Shown here: positions 7,996 to 16,967 of the stretch, one piece after another
Layout: the number at the start of each line of letters is the position of its first letter
Position numbering within the stretch: the first letter of the stretch is position 1
Assembly: GCF_003026475.1 (NCBI RefSeq)
Contig: NZ_PYMC01000013.1
Location: forward strand, 62,001 to 126,000
Direction: 5' to 3'
Length of the DNA stretch: 64,000 nucleotides
From: Photobacterium lipolyticum
GTDB taxonomy: Bacteria > Pseudomonadota > Gammaproteobacteria > Enterobacterales > Vibrionaceae
Notes under the pieces: model-generated
What the model was told of the DNA's origin: nothing
Seen by the model: only the letters and a program-made list of their open reading frames with translations
Databases searched by the model: none
Position numbers and translations under genes: made by a program

Positions 7996-8649
7996 TTATT
8001 CTTCTTCACCAGCCAGGAATGCTGAGTCTAATTGACAAAATGCCACTAGCAGATTAACAGCTGCGGTATAGAAGCCAAAATTATCACGTGATTTGCAGGC
8101 TTGGGCAAAAATTGGTATCCAGTTCAACAGCATGTTGTTCACAAATGATAACTGTGCCTGCATTACTTCTTCACGCTTTTCATCGTCTTTTTGATGGTTA
8201 GCCAAAATAATCAGGTTGCCCATGAAATCCAGTTCGACAGCAATGTGATCTGCGGGTTCATTGAATTCTTTACGTTGAGCAATATTGTACTGCTCCATTA
8301 ACTTGTTCATGTCTTGCGCCGGCTTATCATTGAGCAGGCCGCTTTCACCGACATACATAGAAGCATATGGCAGTGCGCCTGATTTAGGTGTGCTAAGGAA
8401 TAAGCCACAAAAATCAGCAGCCAGCTCAAGCTGTGCATCTTCACGTACTTTTAAGCGGTTAATTGCCTCGCGAAATGACTCTACAGGCTGTTTGAGTTCT
8501 GGTGTCATACCAAGACCAGACAAGAAGGTGAACATCTCGTCACCGTGATATTCCATAAAATCTTCCGTCGTTAACTCACGAGCTAATAGTGAAGACATCC
8601 ACCAGTAAATTTCAGCACGTTGTTCGTTGAAAGCAATATATTCTTGCAT
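7996..8649 (-). CDS. torD: TorA-specific chaperone TorD
   Basis: This 217-residue cytoplasmic chaperone of the TorD/DmsD family binds apo-TorA and helps load the molybdenum cofactor before Tat export. Its helical sequence has the family YASMYVGESGLL segment (about 108-119) and EPADHIAVELDFMG (about 140-153), the TorD signature E(x)PDH-like region. The ATG at 8649 has GGAG about 11 bases upstream. Three GTG codons lie upstream in frame (to 8670) and are less likely starts. It follows torA, but with an unusual gap of about 195 bases that holds two hairpins, so its expression may differ from that of torA. Confidence 0.92.
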   Translation of the reverse strand: MQEYIAFNEQRAEIYWWMSSLLARELTTEDFMEYHGDEMFTFLSGLGMTPELKQPVESFREAINRLKVREDAQLELAADFCGLFLSTPKSGALPYASMYVGESGLLNDKPAQDMNKLMEQYNIAQRKEFNEPADHIAVELDFMGNLIILANHQKDDEKREEVMQAQLSFVNNMLLNWIPIFAQACKSRDNFGFYTAAVNLLVAFCQLDSAFLAGEEE

Positions 8650-8675
8650 GATCACTGTCACTCCAGACACTTAAA

Positions 8676-8726
8676 AACCTATTCACATAAAACATGATGT
8701 TGCTAATGATTATATGTGAATAGGTT
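8676..8726. repeat. Long hairpin in the torA-torD gap (14-bp perfect arms)
   Basis: Arms AACCTATTCACATA (8676-8689) and TATGTGAATAGGTT (8713-8726) are perfectly complementary around 23 bases. The hairpin lies just upstream of torD, and neither side has a terminator T-run. It may act in mRNA processing, mRNA stability or control of torD translation. Confidence 0.85.
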
Positions 8727-8778
8727 CTAATTTGGGGTAAAGAAGGGCAATGTTGTTACTCACATCGCCTATAAATTT

Positions 8779-8808
8779 ATCAATAGCCTGCAAACGCAGG
8801 CTATTGAT
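8779..8808. repeat. Stable hairpin 36 bases after torA (13-bp stem, AAAC/GTTT loop)
   Basis: The perfect stem ATCAATAGCCTGC with GCAGGCTATTGAT has a four-base loop. No T-run follows on the minus strand, so it is not a standard terminator. It more likely protects or delimits the torCA mRNA end, or acts as a partial terminator that lowers torD expression. Confidence 0.85.
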
Positions 8809-8844
8809 GTCTTTTCGAACACAGCTACTCTTGAATAAAACGAG

Positions 8845-11376
8845 TTATGCTAAGTCCATCGACGGGAAGAGCGGGTTGATATCCGTGACTTCTTTCGGAC
8901 CGTTGAAACCCGTTACGGCGGGCACCTTACCGATATACTTCTCAATCTCTACCTGCGCAGAGGCTGCAATCGTAGCCTGCGCCAGTTTTGATGAGCCGAT
9001 ATCTTGAGTCAGCACGTTTGGATCGCCGTAAGTACAAAGTGTGCCTGGCTTACCACCTTCTAGCGGGCTGTACCATGCACCTTCGTGGATACGGCAAACA
9101 CCAGATTTGAAGTCATCGGTGACAACAGCACCAGCCAGCACCTGACCGCGGTCGTTGAAAACTCGCACTACGTCACCAGATTGAATACTACGTGCCTTCG
9201 CATCTTCCGTGCTGATGTAAACCGGTTCGCGATCTGCAATCGCATATGTAGCACGGTGTTCTGTTGATGAGCACAGCTGCGAATGAAGGCGGTGGTTCGG
9301 GTGCGTACTCTGCATGTTAAGTGGAAATTTGTTCGAACGCGGGCCGCCGTGGCTACGCTCTGTCTTTTCAAACCACATTGGGTGACCCTGGCAGTCATCG
9401 TAACCCATGTCTGCAATGGTCTTACAGTAGATTTCAATGAGGCCAGAAGCCGTACCGAGTGGTTCCAGATCCGGTTCTTTACGGAATGACTCGTGACGAA
9501 CCCACTCCTTACCTTCTGGGAACTCTATAAAGCCTTCGCCTTCCCAGAATTTCTTGAAGTTAGGCATACGAACGCCCAGACCACGGCCCTGCAGGCGAGC
9601 ACCGTTGTAGATCTGCTCGATCCATTCCATCTGTGTCTTACCTTCGGTAAACGCTTCTTCGCGATTATAGCGACGGCATAGCTCACGGAAGATATCGAAA
9701 TCATCTTTAGCTTCAAACAGAGGCTCAACCACTTTTGGCAGTGCGATAATACCTGCATTGGAGTGGTTACCATACTGCTCGATATCGTTACGCTCATGAG
9801 TGGTTGTTGCTGGAAGGACAATATCGGCAAAACGACAGGTTGCGGTCCATTGGTGCTCAACAGAGACAACTGTTTCCAGCTTGCGCCACGCCTTGATCAT
9901 CTTGTTACGATCCTGGTGGTGGTGGAATGGGTTGTTACCACAGAAGATAGCCATCTTCATCTCAGGGAATTTTACGTCATGACCATTCCACTGAATGGTT
10001 TTTCCCGGGTTTTCGATACAGTCAACGAAACGTGCAACTGGGATGTAGGTCGAGTAACCCTTGTATGAACCATTGTGAATGGGGGCAACACCAGTAACAC
10101 CACTAAAACCTGACATTAGCGGGCCGTTTGAAGTGACAGAGCCCGCATCATTGTAGTGCCAGCCGAAACCGAAACCACCGCCAGGCAGACCGATCTGACC
10201 AAGCATTGCTGCAATAACAACAAGCATCCACGCGTACTGCTCGCCGTGCTGCATGCGCTGTAAACACCACCCACCAATGATTTGAGTACGGCCTGAAGCC
10301 ATCTGGCGAGCAAGAGCGCGAATGTCGTCTGCTTCGATACCACAGATTTTTTCTGCCCACTCCGGTGTTTTCTCTACGCCGTCTTTCTCTCCGGTTAGGT
10401 AGGGAACGAATTGGTTGAAACCTGTGGTGTAGTCAGCGATGAAATCTTTGTTGTACAGGTTTTGGGTATACAGGGTATGTGCGATAGCCAGCATCAACGG
10501 AAGGTCGGTTTGCGGGTTAACCGGAATCTGCTTACCACCGACGGCTTTTTGAGTTTCAGACCGAACCGGGTCAACGTAAATGACCTTGATTTCGTTGTTC
10601 TTCACTTTTTCAGCCAGCTGCTGATAGTAGGCGTACGGGCTGTGGTCCGGTACTAGCCAGCCAACCTGAAGGTTTTTAATTGGGTCAGAGCCCCAAATTA
10701 CGATGGTGTCAGAGTGCTCAAGAACCAGCGGCCAAGATGTCTGTTGCTCGTAAACTTCCATTGCACCAGCGACATAAGGCAGAACTACCTGCGCAGCACC
10801 TGTTGAGTAGTCACCCATCTTTCCAAGGTAAGTACCATGTAGGCCAAGCGCGCGGCTCATCATCGTTCCTGCAGAGTGCAGTTTACCTACTGACTGCCAA
10901 CCAGTGTGGCCAGCGTATAGCGCACTTGGGCCGAAGCTGTTCTGTACCCGCTCCATTTCGTGGTAGAAGAAATCCAGCGCCTGAGACCACGGCACACGAA
11001 CAAAACGGTTGTCACCACGCTGTGTTGTATCTGACTTAAAACCGTGTTTCAGCCAGTCAATACGCACCATCGGGTATTTAACACGAGCCGGATTGTAAAC
11101 AACTTCACGTACGCCATTGATCATCGGGGTTGGGTGAAGGTCTTTTTCGAAAGGAACGGTATCTACCCAAATGCCGTTCTCAACTTTGGCACGAAAAGCC
11201 CCCCAGTGAGAGCCAGAAAGTACTTCACCGGTGAACTTTGCTTGTGTTTCAGATGCCGCCATTGCTTTGCGTGGTGCCAGCAGGCTGGCACCCACGACAG
11301 TCGCAGCGCTCGCTGCAACCATTCCAGACAGGAAGCGACGGCGCGATACGCCCTTATTTAGATATTGAGTCGCCAT
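8845..11376 (-). CDS. torA: Periplasmic trimethylamine-N-oxide reductase TorA
   Basis: This 843-residue molybdoenzyme of the DMSO reductase family reduces TMAO to trimethylamine in the periplasm. A twin-arginine signal (SRRRFLSG, residues 11-18) is followed by a hydrophobic stretch and an AMA cleavage site near residue 40. The molybdenum-ligating serine is in DYSTGAAQV (Ser191, as in E. coli TorA). The sequence follows E. coli TorA along its whole length (848 residues there), including LPGGGFGFGWHYN and the C-terminal molybdopterin-binding domain. AAGGA precedes the ATG. It lies 75 bases after torC, its electron donor. There is no iron-sulfur motif at the N-terminus, as expected for TorA. Confidence 0.96.
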   Translation of the reverse strand: MATQYLNKGVSRRRFLSGMVAASAATVVGASLLAPRKAMAASETQAKFTGEVLSGSHWGAFRAKVENGIWVDTVPFEKDLHPTPMINGVREVVYNPARVKYPMVRIDWLKHGFKSDTTQRGDNRFVRVPWSQALDFFYHEMERVQNSFGPSALYAGHTGWQSVGKLHSAGTMMSRALGLHGTYLGKMGDYSTGAAQVVLPYVAGAMEVYEQQTSWPLVLEHSDTIVIWGSDPIKNLQVGWLVPDHSPYAYYQQLAEKVKNNEIKVIYVDPVRSETQKAVGGKQIPVNPQTDLPLMLAIAHTLYTQNLYNKDFIADYTTGFNQFVPYLTGEKDGVEKTPEWAEKICGIEADDIRALARQMASGRTQIIGGWCLQRMQHGEQYAWMLVVIAAMLGQIGLPGGGFGFGWHYNDAGSVTSNGPLMSGFSGVTGVAPIHNGSYKGYSTYIPVARFVDCIENPGKTIQWNGHDVKFPEMKMAIFCGNNPFHHHQDRNKMIKAWRKLETVVSVEHQWTATCRFADIVLPATTTHERNDIEQYGNHSNAGIIALPKVVEPLFEAKDDFDIFRELCRRYNREEAFTEGKTQMEWIEQIYNGARLQGRGLGVRMPNFKKFWEGEGFIEFPEGKEWVRHESFRKEPDLEPLGTASGLIEIYCKTIADMGYDDCQGHPMWFEKTERSHGGPRSNKFPLNMQSTHPNHRLHSQLCSSTEHRATYAIADREPVYISTEDAKARSIQSGDVVRVFNDRGQVLAGAVVTDDFKSGVCRIHEGAWYSPLEGGKPGTLCTYGDPNVLTQDIGSSKLAQATIAASAQVEIEKYIGKVPAVTGFNGPKEVTDINPLFPSMDLA

Positions 11377-11451
11377 ATAGGAAATCCTTAAATTAAAATT
11401 CTTTTTGAAGGCGGGGGAGTGTTTTTTATCGTCAGCCCCGTCTATCAGAAA

Positions 11452-12618
11452 TTAGTGTGCGCCAGCGCCGCCAGTGTCTTTGCCGTGATTCTGGAGGTAC
11501 TTCAATAACGTACGTTCTTCAGTTTTGCTTAGACGGTAATAGGCGCTCATTGCGTTAAGGCCTGAAATCCAACCGTTCGCAGTAAAGTGCGCCGGGTCCG
11601 GAGCGGCATGGCAGGCATTGCAAGTTGCACCGTACATGTCTTCTGCGTAGTTCCAGATGGGCTGAATGTTGTCAATCATGTCTTCAGCGGTGATCCAGGC
11701 TTCAACCGAAACGTGCTGCCATACGATGTCAGTTGCGCTGTCAGTTTGCTCTTCGATTAGTTGTTCTGATGCCTTCACGTCACCACGGATTGTTGCCTTG
11801 AAGACGCGTTTACCCATGTATTCAGTCATCACACGGCCCTTACCTGCTTTTTCAAGCCAGCCGTCAACCTTGATTTTCAGCATGTCATCTTTACGTTCAA
11901 GAACCGCAACTTCAGAGGCAGGAAGAAGCTTACCTTCTGTTTTGCCGTTGGCATCAGCGGTTGCATACAGGTCTTTTTCACCAAGAGAGTAAAGTGTCTC
12001 AGCTGCTGAACCTTGAGTATTCGCCGTTACCTGAAGCTCTTGGAAATCTTTCTGGAAGCCGCCAGCCATGTTAGGTAGTTCGTGGGCAATACCTTTGTGG
12101 CATTCGATACAGTTCATGTCTTCGGCTGCCGCTTTTTTCATCTCAAATGCAGCTTTTGCAGACTGTTTGCTGTGGTCCATATCGTCATATGAGTGGCAGC
12201 TCTTACACGTCTTGGAATTCTGGCTGCTCATGCGAGCCCATACGGTTTGTGCCATATGGAGACGGTTGTCTTCAAACTTTTCGGGCGTATCGATTTTACC
12301 GGTCACGAAGTGGTGATATAGATCTTTAGCGGCTTCAAGTTTACGGAAAACTTTGCCTGGCAAGTCTTTTGGCTGGTGACAGTCAACACACTGCGCCTGA
12401 ACACCGGACGCGTTTTTAAAATGGACCGTTTCTTTGTATTCTTCGTAGTTCTGCTCCATGGTGTGGCAAGAGGTACAGAACTCGATAGTCGAAGTGACTT
12501 CAAAGCCTTTGTGGACAACAAACGTGCCCGAAAGAGTAATACCGATACCGACTAATACCAACGCAAGAATTGGATACTTGCTGCTTGGTTTAATCAGCTT
12601 TTGCCAAAGTTTTTTCAT
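11452..12618 (-). CDS. torC: Pentaheme c-type cytochrome TorC
   Basis: This 388-residue NapC/NirT-family membrane-anchored cytochrome passes electrons from menaquinol to TorA. A single N-terminal membrane anchor spans about residues 16-37. Five heme c motifs are visible: CTSCH (48-52), CVDCH (77-81), CKSCH (138-142), CIECH (170-174) and the TorC-specific C-terminal CNACH (333-337). The ATG at 12618 is chosen over one at 12726 because the protein then begins MKKLWQKL, like E. coli TorC (390 residues), and the extra N-terminal residues look non-coding. It is the first gene of torCAD and is divergent from torR. Confidence 0.95.
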   Translation of the reverse strand: MKKLWQKLIKPSSKYPILALVLVGIGITLSGTFVVHKGFEVTSTIEFCTSCHTMEQNYEEYKETVHFKNASGVQAQCVDCHQPKDLPGKVFRKLEAAKDLYHHFVTGKIDTPEKFEDNRLHMAQTVWARMSSQNSKTCKSCHSYDDMDHSKQSAKAAFEMKKAAAEDMNCIECHKGIAHELPNMAGGFQKDFQELQVTANTQGSAAETLYSLGEKDLYATADANGKTEGKLLPASEVAVLERKDDMLKIKVDGWLEKAGKGRVMTEYMGKRVFKATIRGDVKASEQLIEEQTDSATDIVWQHVSVEAWITAEDMIDNIQPIWNYAEDMYGATCNACHAAPDPAHFTANGWISGLNAMSAYYRLSKTEERTLLKYLQNHGKDTGGAGAH

Positions 12619-12819
12619 GATGGAAGATTCCAGAAATAATGAATGCCTGCCGTAAAGTACGGTGACGTATAAATTTTTATGGTTTAATCTTAAAACTACG
12701 ATGTGAAAAAGGTTAAGGGTTGGCATGAACAGTTTTGGGCTGTTTGTGACAGATTATTAACAGGCGATTGTTGTGCTACCGTTTTAAAAGCCTGCTGAAA
12801 TATAAATAAAGAGATAAAA
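12619..12819. promoter_or_regulatory. Divergent torC/torR promoter region with candidate TorR boxes
   Basis: E. coli TorR binds decamers like CTGTTCATAT. Three candidates lie here: 12723-12732 (minus, CTGTTCATGC, 8/10), 12740-12749 (plus, CTGTTTGTGA, 6/10) and 12754-12763 (minus, CTGTTAATAA, 8/10). The cluster sits between the two start codons, where TorR would activate torCAD and repress its own gene, as in E. coli. The boxes are pattern matches, not proven sites. Confidence 0.6.
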
Positions 12820-13533
12820 ATGAGTCATCATGTACTTGTTGTAGAAGATGAGATTGTGACCCGTGCCAAGCTTGTCGGGTATTTTGAAAATGAAGGGTAT
12901 AAAGTCAGCCAGGCGGACAGTGGCGAGCAGATGCGCGAGATTATGGCTGCTGGGAAAATTGATCTTGTGATGCTCGATATTAACCTTCCGGGTGAAGATG
13001 GTTTGATGCTGACTCGTGAGTTACGTAGCCGTTCTGAAGTGGGTATTATCTTAGTGACAGGCCGTACAGATAGTATCGATCGTATCGTTGGATTAGAAAT
13101 GGGGGCCGATGATTATGTCACTAAGCCGTTTGAACTTCGCGAGCTGCTGGTTCGGGTGAAAAACTTGTTATGGCGCATGGCCTTAGTTGAAAAGGCGCGT
13201 GATGAAACCATGGTGGAAATGCACGAAGATAACATGATTCGTTTTGGTGACTGGCAGTTTGATATCAATAAACGAGCGCTGACTCATAATGGCCTGCCAG
13301 TAAAATTGACCAAGGCAGAATATGAACTGCTAGTCGCTTTTTCCTCGCATCCAAATGTCGTGCTAAGTCGTGAGCGTATCTTGAATATGTTAAGCCATCG
13401 CGTAGAAGCGCCTAACGACAGAACCATTGATGTGCTCATTCGTCGCATGCGTTCTAAGATGGAAGTTGATCCGAAAAACCCTCAAATCTTTGTCACCGTT
13501 CACGGTGAAGGGTACATGTTTGCGGGTGATTAA
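12820..13533 (+). CDS. torR: Response regulator TorR of TMAO respiration
   Basis: This 237-residue OmpR/PhoB-type response regulator has a receiver domain at residues 1-120, with acidic residues Asp10/Glu11, phosphoacceptor Asp53, Thr80 and Lys102. A winged-helix DNA-binding domain occupies about 140-235 (LTKAEYELLVAF, RTIDVLIRRMR, VHGEGYMF). It follows E. coli TorR closely (for example TGRTDSIDRIVGLEMGADDY) and is nearer to TorR than to ArcA. It is divergent from torCAD. The sensor kinase gene torS and the periplasmic torT are not adjacent, unlike in E. coli, so the kinase must be encoded elsewhere. Confidence 0.93.
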   Translation: MSHHVLVVEDEIVTRAKLVGYFENEGYKVSQADSGEQMREIMAAGKIDLVMLDINLPGEDGLMLTRELRSRSEVGIILVTGRTDSIDRIVGLEMGADDYVTKPFELRELLVRVKNLLWRMALVEKARDETMVEMHEDNMIRFGDWQFDINKRALTHNGLPVKLTKAEYELLVAFSSHPNVVLSRERILNMLSHRVEAPNDRTIDVLIRRMRSKMEVDPKNPQIFVTVHGEGYMFAGD

Positions 13534-13604
13534 AATTCGCTGAAATTGATTGTTTGCAATGAGAAAATCATTATCTATTGCGCTGTCATAACTTGTAATA
13601 AATT

Positions 13605-13636
13605 AGTCAGCATACTTTGAATGCTGGCTTTTTTTC
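13605..13636 (+). terminator. Terminator after torR
   Basis: A stem of about 9 bp (AGTCAGCAT with ATGCTGGCT, one G-T pair) and a seven-base loop is followed by a run of T. It lies 71 bases after the torR stop. Confidence 0.85.
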
Positions 13637-13865
13637 TAGCTAAATATCGGTACAATTTTGATTTCAGACAAGCAATATTAATAAGAGTTAATGGGTTTAA
13701 CATTCTGGCTTGGTATTGACCATGTAGCTCGCTAATGTATTGGCGTGTTTATATTTGGCAGGTCAATCGAATTAACATGGGGTTCACTTGGTTTGAGTGT
13801 GAAGTAGAAGAATATAATTAGATGAATTTTGATGTGGAGCGACTATATCTGCAAATCAGCGCCTG

Positions 13866-13908
13866 GAAATTCTCGCTGAAACGAGCATCTTGAGGTAACT
13901 TGGGTATA
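13866..13908 (+). repeat. Dispersed repeat (TCTTGAGGT...ACTTGGGTAT family), copy A
   Basis: It reads AATTCTCGCTGAA, then GCATCTTGAGGTAACTTGGG followed by TATA. The reverse complement of 37197-37245 gives the same blocks, and shorter relatives lie near 34366, 50597 and 53375. It is intergenic, between convergent torR and panP. Confidence 0.7.
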
Positions 13909-13911
13909 AAT

Positions 13912-13936
13912 AAAGCCTGACATTGGTCAGGCTTTT
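13912..13936. terminator. Hairpin terminator between torR and panP
   Basis: AAAGCCTGAC and GTCAGGCTTT form a stem with a four-base loop, flanked by T on the plus strand (TTTTTT) and an AT-rich tract on the minus strand. It lies 20 bases after the panP stop and could act in both directions. Confidence 0.8.
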
Positions 13937-13955
13937 TTAGTTCAAGATGCAGCGT

Positions 13956-15602
13956 TTATTGGCGCAAAATACGTGCGGTGAGTTGACGTATTTGAGGCAA
14001 GCTATGAAGGCTTTCTTGTGCGAGCTCTTTCTGCTCCTCAAGGACACTTTTAAGAATGTCATTTGTCGTTAAAGGATTCGCCAGCACAACCCGGAAAACC
14101 GTGGTGATTTTGTGACCCCACTTTTCCGGTGTCAGGCGTGTTCGCGATACAAATGATTTTCCAGATTCACGCTGTCTTTTCTGAATGAATTTTGTCAGAT
14201 CATTCAGAGCTTCCAGCAATACAAGCCTGTCTCCGGTATTTGCTACCTGAAGGGCTTTTTGTGTTTCCGCAGGCACGTAACGATAGGTCAGCAGGCATAA
14301 TTCAGGTTCAGTGATAAGTTCAAAATCAGGGTCTTGCTTGATCAGTTCTGCAAAGTATTTGGCCTTTTCAATACTGTTATTGATCAGCATTTCGTAGCCC
14401 GGGCGGCTAATAATGTTCATGCTGGCGAACAGCAGCATGGCCATGCCGCTCCGCGATCCTTCTAACGTATGGCTACCCAGATCTTTCGATCCTTTACGTA
14501 ATATATATTCGGCATGATGCTCAATCGCAGCCACGGAAGCTGGATTCTTGAAAATTACCATACCCGCACCCATCGGCACATACAGTTGTTTATGGGCATC
14601 AATCGTTACCGAATCAGCGCGCTCTATTCCTTTGAGTAATGGACGATATTTGTTAGACATCAAGGTCGCACCGCCCCAAGCGGCATCAACATGGAAATGG
14701 CAGTCATGTTCAACAGCAATGTCTGCGAGTTGATCAAGTGGATCAATATTGCCTGTTTCCGTAGTGCCTGCTACACCCACAATCGCGAAAGGCTTAATGT
14801 TTCTCGCTTTCAGTGAGTTGAGGGTGGCTCTGAGTTCGTCAAGACGGACACGATTATTGTCATCCGTTTTAACCGGAATAACACAGTCGCGACCAATGCC
14901 AAGTACATCTGCGGCTTTCTTTAAGGAGTAATGGCCACGTTCAGACACCAACACAGCCAGGTCATCATAGCCGTAATGCTTCATTGCTCGGAATAGTCCT
15001 TCCTGGGCAACACCGCGAAATTCGCCGTCAGGCTTCAATACGTTATTACGGGCAACCCAGAGCGCAGTGATGTTTGCGATCGTTCCACCGGAGCAAAACG
15101 CACCGAGAGAGTGGTTAGCGCTATGCATCCATTGCTGATAAAAACTCTCGTCTTCATTGAAGATTAAGTTATGGATCATCCCCAGAACCTGACGTTCCAA
15201 TGGGGTGAATGCCTTTGATGTCTCGATCTTAACCAGGTTTTGGTTCAGACCAATCATGATTTTTGATAGAGGCATCAGAAAATAAGGCAAGGCTGAGGTC
15301 ATGTGACCAATAAAACTCGGCGCAGAAGTATGCACCGATTGGGCAACCAGCTTATTCAGTAAAAATTGGGTGTGATCGGAAACGAAGGTTGGACTTTCAG
15401 GAATATCAGCAGAAGAAAAGTCCTTTTCAATCTCAGCAAGCGGTTTTTCACTCGCGGCAATATGGGTACGCAAAAACTCATTCAGGTTCTGCGATATTTT
15501 TTGCTCAATCAATCCTAGGGTTGATTCGGGTGCTTCCGGCACTGTAAAAATGCGATGCAAAGATTCTAACGACGCATCGGCTTTTCTGTTATCCACTGCC
15601 AT
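13956..15602 (-). CDS. panP: PLP-dependent aspartate 1-decarboxylase (PanP type)
   Basis: This 548-residue group II PLP-dependent decarboxylase has a HVDAAWGG motif (304-311, cofactor aspartate) and the Schiff-base lysine in DAHKQ (Lys338). The N-terminal region (QSVHTSAPSFIGHMTSALPY, about 89-108) is typical of the Vibrio group known as PanP. That enzyme decarboxylates aspartate to beta-alanine for pantothenate synthesis in place of PanD. A glutamate decarboxylase role is the alternative, because the families are close. It is monocistronic, with a terminator at 13912-13936. Its upstream region contains a TTTGGTAT motif near 15655 but no recognised operator. Confidence 0.85.
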   Translation of the reverse strand: MAVDNRKADASLESLHRIFTVPEAPESTLGLIEQKISQNLNEFLRTHIAASEKPLAEIEKDFSSADIPESPTFVSDHTQFLLNKLVAQSVHTSAPSFIGHMTSALPYFLMPLSKIMIGLNQNLVKIETSKAFTPLERQVLGMIHNLIFNEDESFYQQWMHSANHSLGAFCSGGTIANITALWVARNNVLKPDGEFRGVAQEGLFRAMKHYGYDDLAVLVSERGHYSLKKAADVLGIGRDCVIPVKTDDNNRVRLDELRATLNSLKARNIKPFAIVGVAGTTETGNIDPLDQLADIAVEHDCHFHVDAAWGGATLMSNKYRPLLKGIERADSVTIDAHKQLYVPMGAGMVIFKNPASVAAIEHHAEYILRKGSKDLGSHTLEGSRSGMAMLLFASMNIISRPGYEMLINNSIEKAKYFAELIKQDPDFELITEPELCLLTYRYVPAETQKALQVANTGDRLVLLEALNDLTKFIQKRQRESGKSFVSRTRLTPEKWGHKITTVFRVVLANPLTTNDILKSVLEEQKELAQESLHSLPQIRQLTARILRQ

Positions 15603-15755
15603 AATAAATTGGTACTTTCGGTTAACTTCCGCAAATTATTGCTAATTTAATGGAATTTGGTATCGATGTCTCGAAAAATTTCCACATTGATATAGGAATT
15701 ACGTATCAAACTCAGGCGAGAGTATTGATATTACTAATCAGTATTTTGGCTGAAA

Positions 15756-16736
15756 TCAAAATGTATAGTTAACACCAACCGTCATTACAAGTGATTTTTC
15801 ATCATAAAAATTGATGGTTGAGTTGCTATTGTTGTAACCAATCAATGATACTAGCCCCCAATTATTCCAGCCAAATGGTTTATTGTATGCGTAAGCAAGG
15901 AAAGCCCCCCAGCGGTCATCCTCCTGACGTTGATCGAATACCGGGTTGTCACCATCAAATCGGGCAAGATCATAGCTTAAGGTAAGCGCAAGGCTTGCGC
16001 TTGGCAACAACTGGATAATCCCTATTTCTGCACCGTAGACATCACTGGCCATTGCTTCACCATCGGCATCTATACGAGTGTAGTTCAACGCACTGCGCAA
16101 AAAGCGTTTAGCGCTGATGGGGTAGCGATAAGCACTTTCCAGATACAAGATGTTGCCTTCTCTTTCTAATAACGCTTGCTCTTGAAGAGTATAATTACCT
16201 TGGCCACTTTTTTCGTTATCAATCTTTTGCTGGCCCGTGGCGACTTCGACAGAAAAATCAGAGCCTAAAATATTGTCGTATTGAAAGCGTAACCCCTGAA
16301 TGTTTGAATCGGTCTTTTTGCGAGGCTGATTTTCGATATATGGATCCTGCCATGTTGTCTCACTAAGCAGGCCGGGTAGATAGCTGATACTGATCATGCC
16401 GTTTTGTTGCAGCGATTGCCGGTAACCTAATTCAACGTGGAAACGGCCCAAAGCGACATCGGAACGACTTGTACCAAAGAATAGCTGTTTATCAGCACCG
16501 CTAAAGGTGTATTGCAGCGAGCCCAAAGGGGCCGTCAGGGCTTCAGTCTTTTTATCACCAGACCGTAACAGTGAGGAGGTTGTTTCATTGTCAGTATTAA
16601 ACTGCGAAGTCGTTTGGGTAAACCCCGTCAGTAGGGAGATATCGCCGCTAAATCCAGGTTGCCATTTTTGGCCAGGTTGAGCCATAACAGGCGCAGAGGC
16701 CAGACAGATGAGCAGGCCTAAGTAAAGAGGCTTCAT
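15756..16736 (-). CDS. DUF2860 family outer-membrane beta-barrel protein
   Basis: This 326-residue protein has a Sec signal peptide (residues 1-19, ending APVMA) and alternating hydrophobic beta-strand segments. It ends in an aromatic residue (MTVGVNYTF), the usual C-terminal signature of an outer-membrane barrel. The FSGDISLLTGF start of the mature part fits the DUF2860 family of Vibrio and Photobacterium; this is recognition from memory. The function is unknown; pore or surface protein are possibilities. It appears monocistronic, and I found no clear terminator after it. Confidence 0.75.
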   Translation of the reverse strand: MKPLYLGLLICLASAPVMAQPGQKWQPGFSGDISLLTGFTQTTSQFNTDNETTSSLLRSGDKKTEALTAPLGSLQYTFSGADKQLFFGTSRSDVALGRFHVELGYRQSLQQNGMISISYLPGLLSETTWQDPYIENQPRKKTDSNIQGLRFQYDNILGSDFSVEVATGQQKIDNEKSGQGNYTLQEQALLEREGNILYLESAYRYPISAKRFLRSALNYTRIDADGEAMASDVYGAEIGIIQLLPSASLALTLSYDLARFDGDNPVFDQRQEDDRWGAFLAYAYNKPFGWNNWGLVSLIGYNNSNSTINFYDEKSLVMTVGVNYTF

Positions 16737-16967
16737 TTTGATTCCTTATCAAAAAAGAATAATATTTAATGCAATTATTCAAATGGTTAGGGGGTTTATA
16801 CATAATTGCAGAATATGGCATGTCAGTAAATTGCAAAATATCCACCTTAGCTGAAAACCGCCAGCTTTACAGGTGATTACGAGCTGTACCGAACAATTAA
16901 TGCAGAGGAAAACTCTCGCCGATAAATATCGACGAGCTTCGCAGGTGACGGTGTTAATCAATCAGGA

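Larger units (their letters stand above)
13534..13955. other. Intergenic region between torR and panP
   Basis: No gene is seen. It contains the torR terminator (13605-13636), a copy of a dispersed repeat (about 13866-13908) and the convergent hairpin serving panP (13912-13936). About 13640-13860 shows no recognisable feature. Confidence 0.6.
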
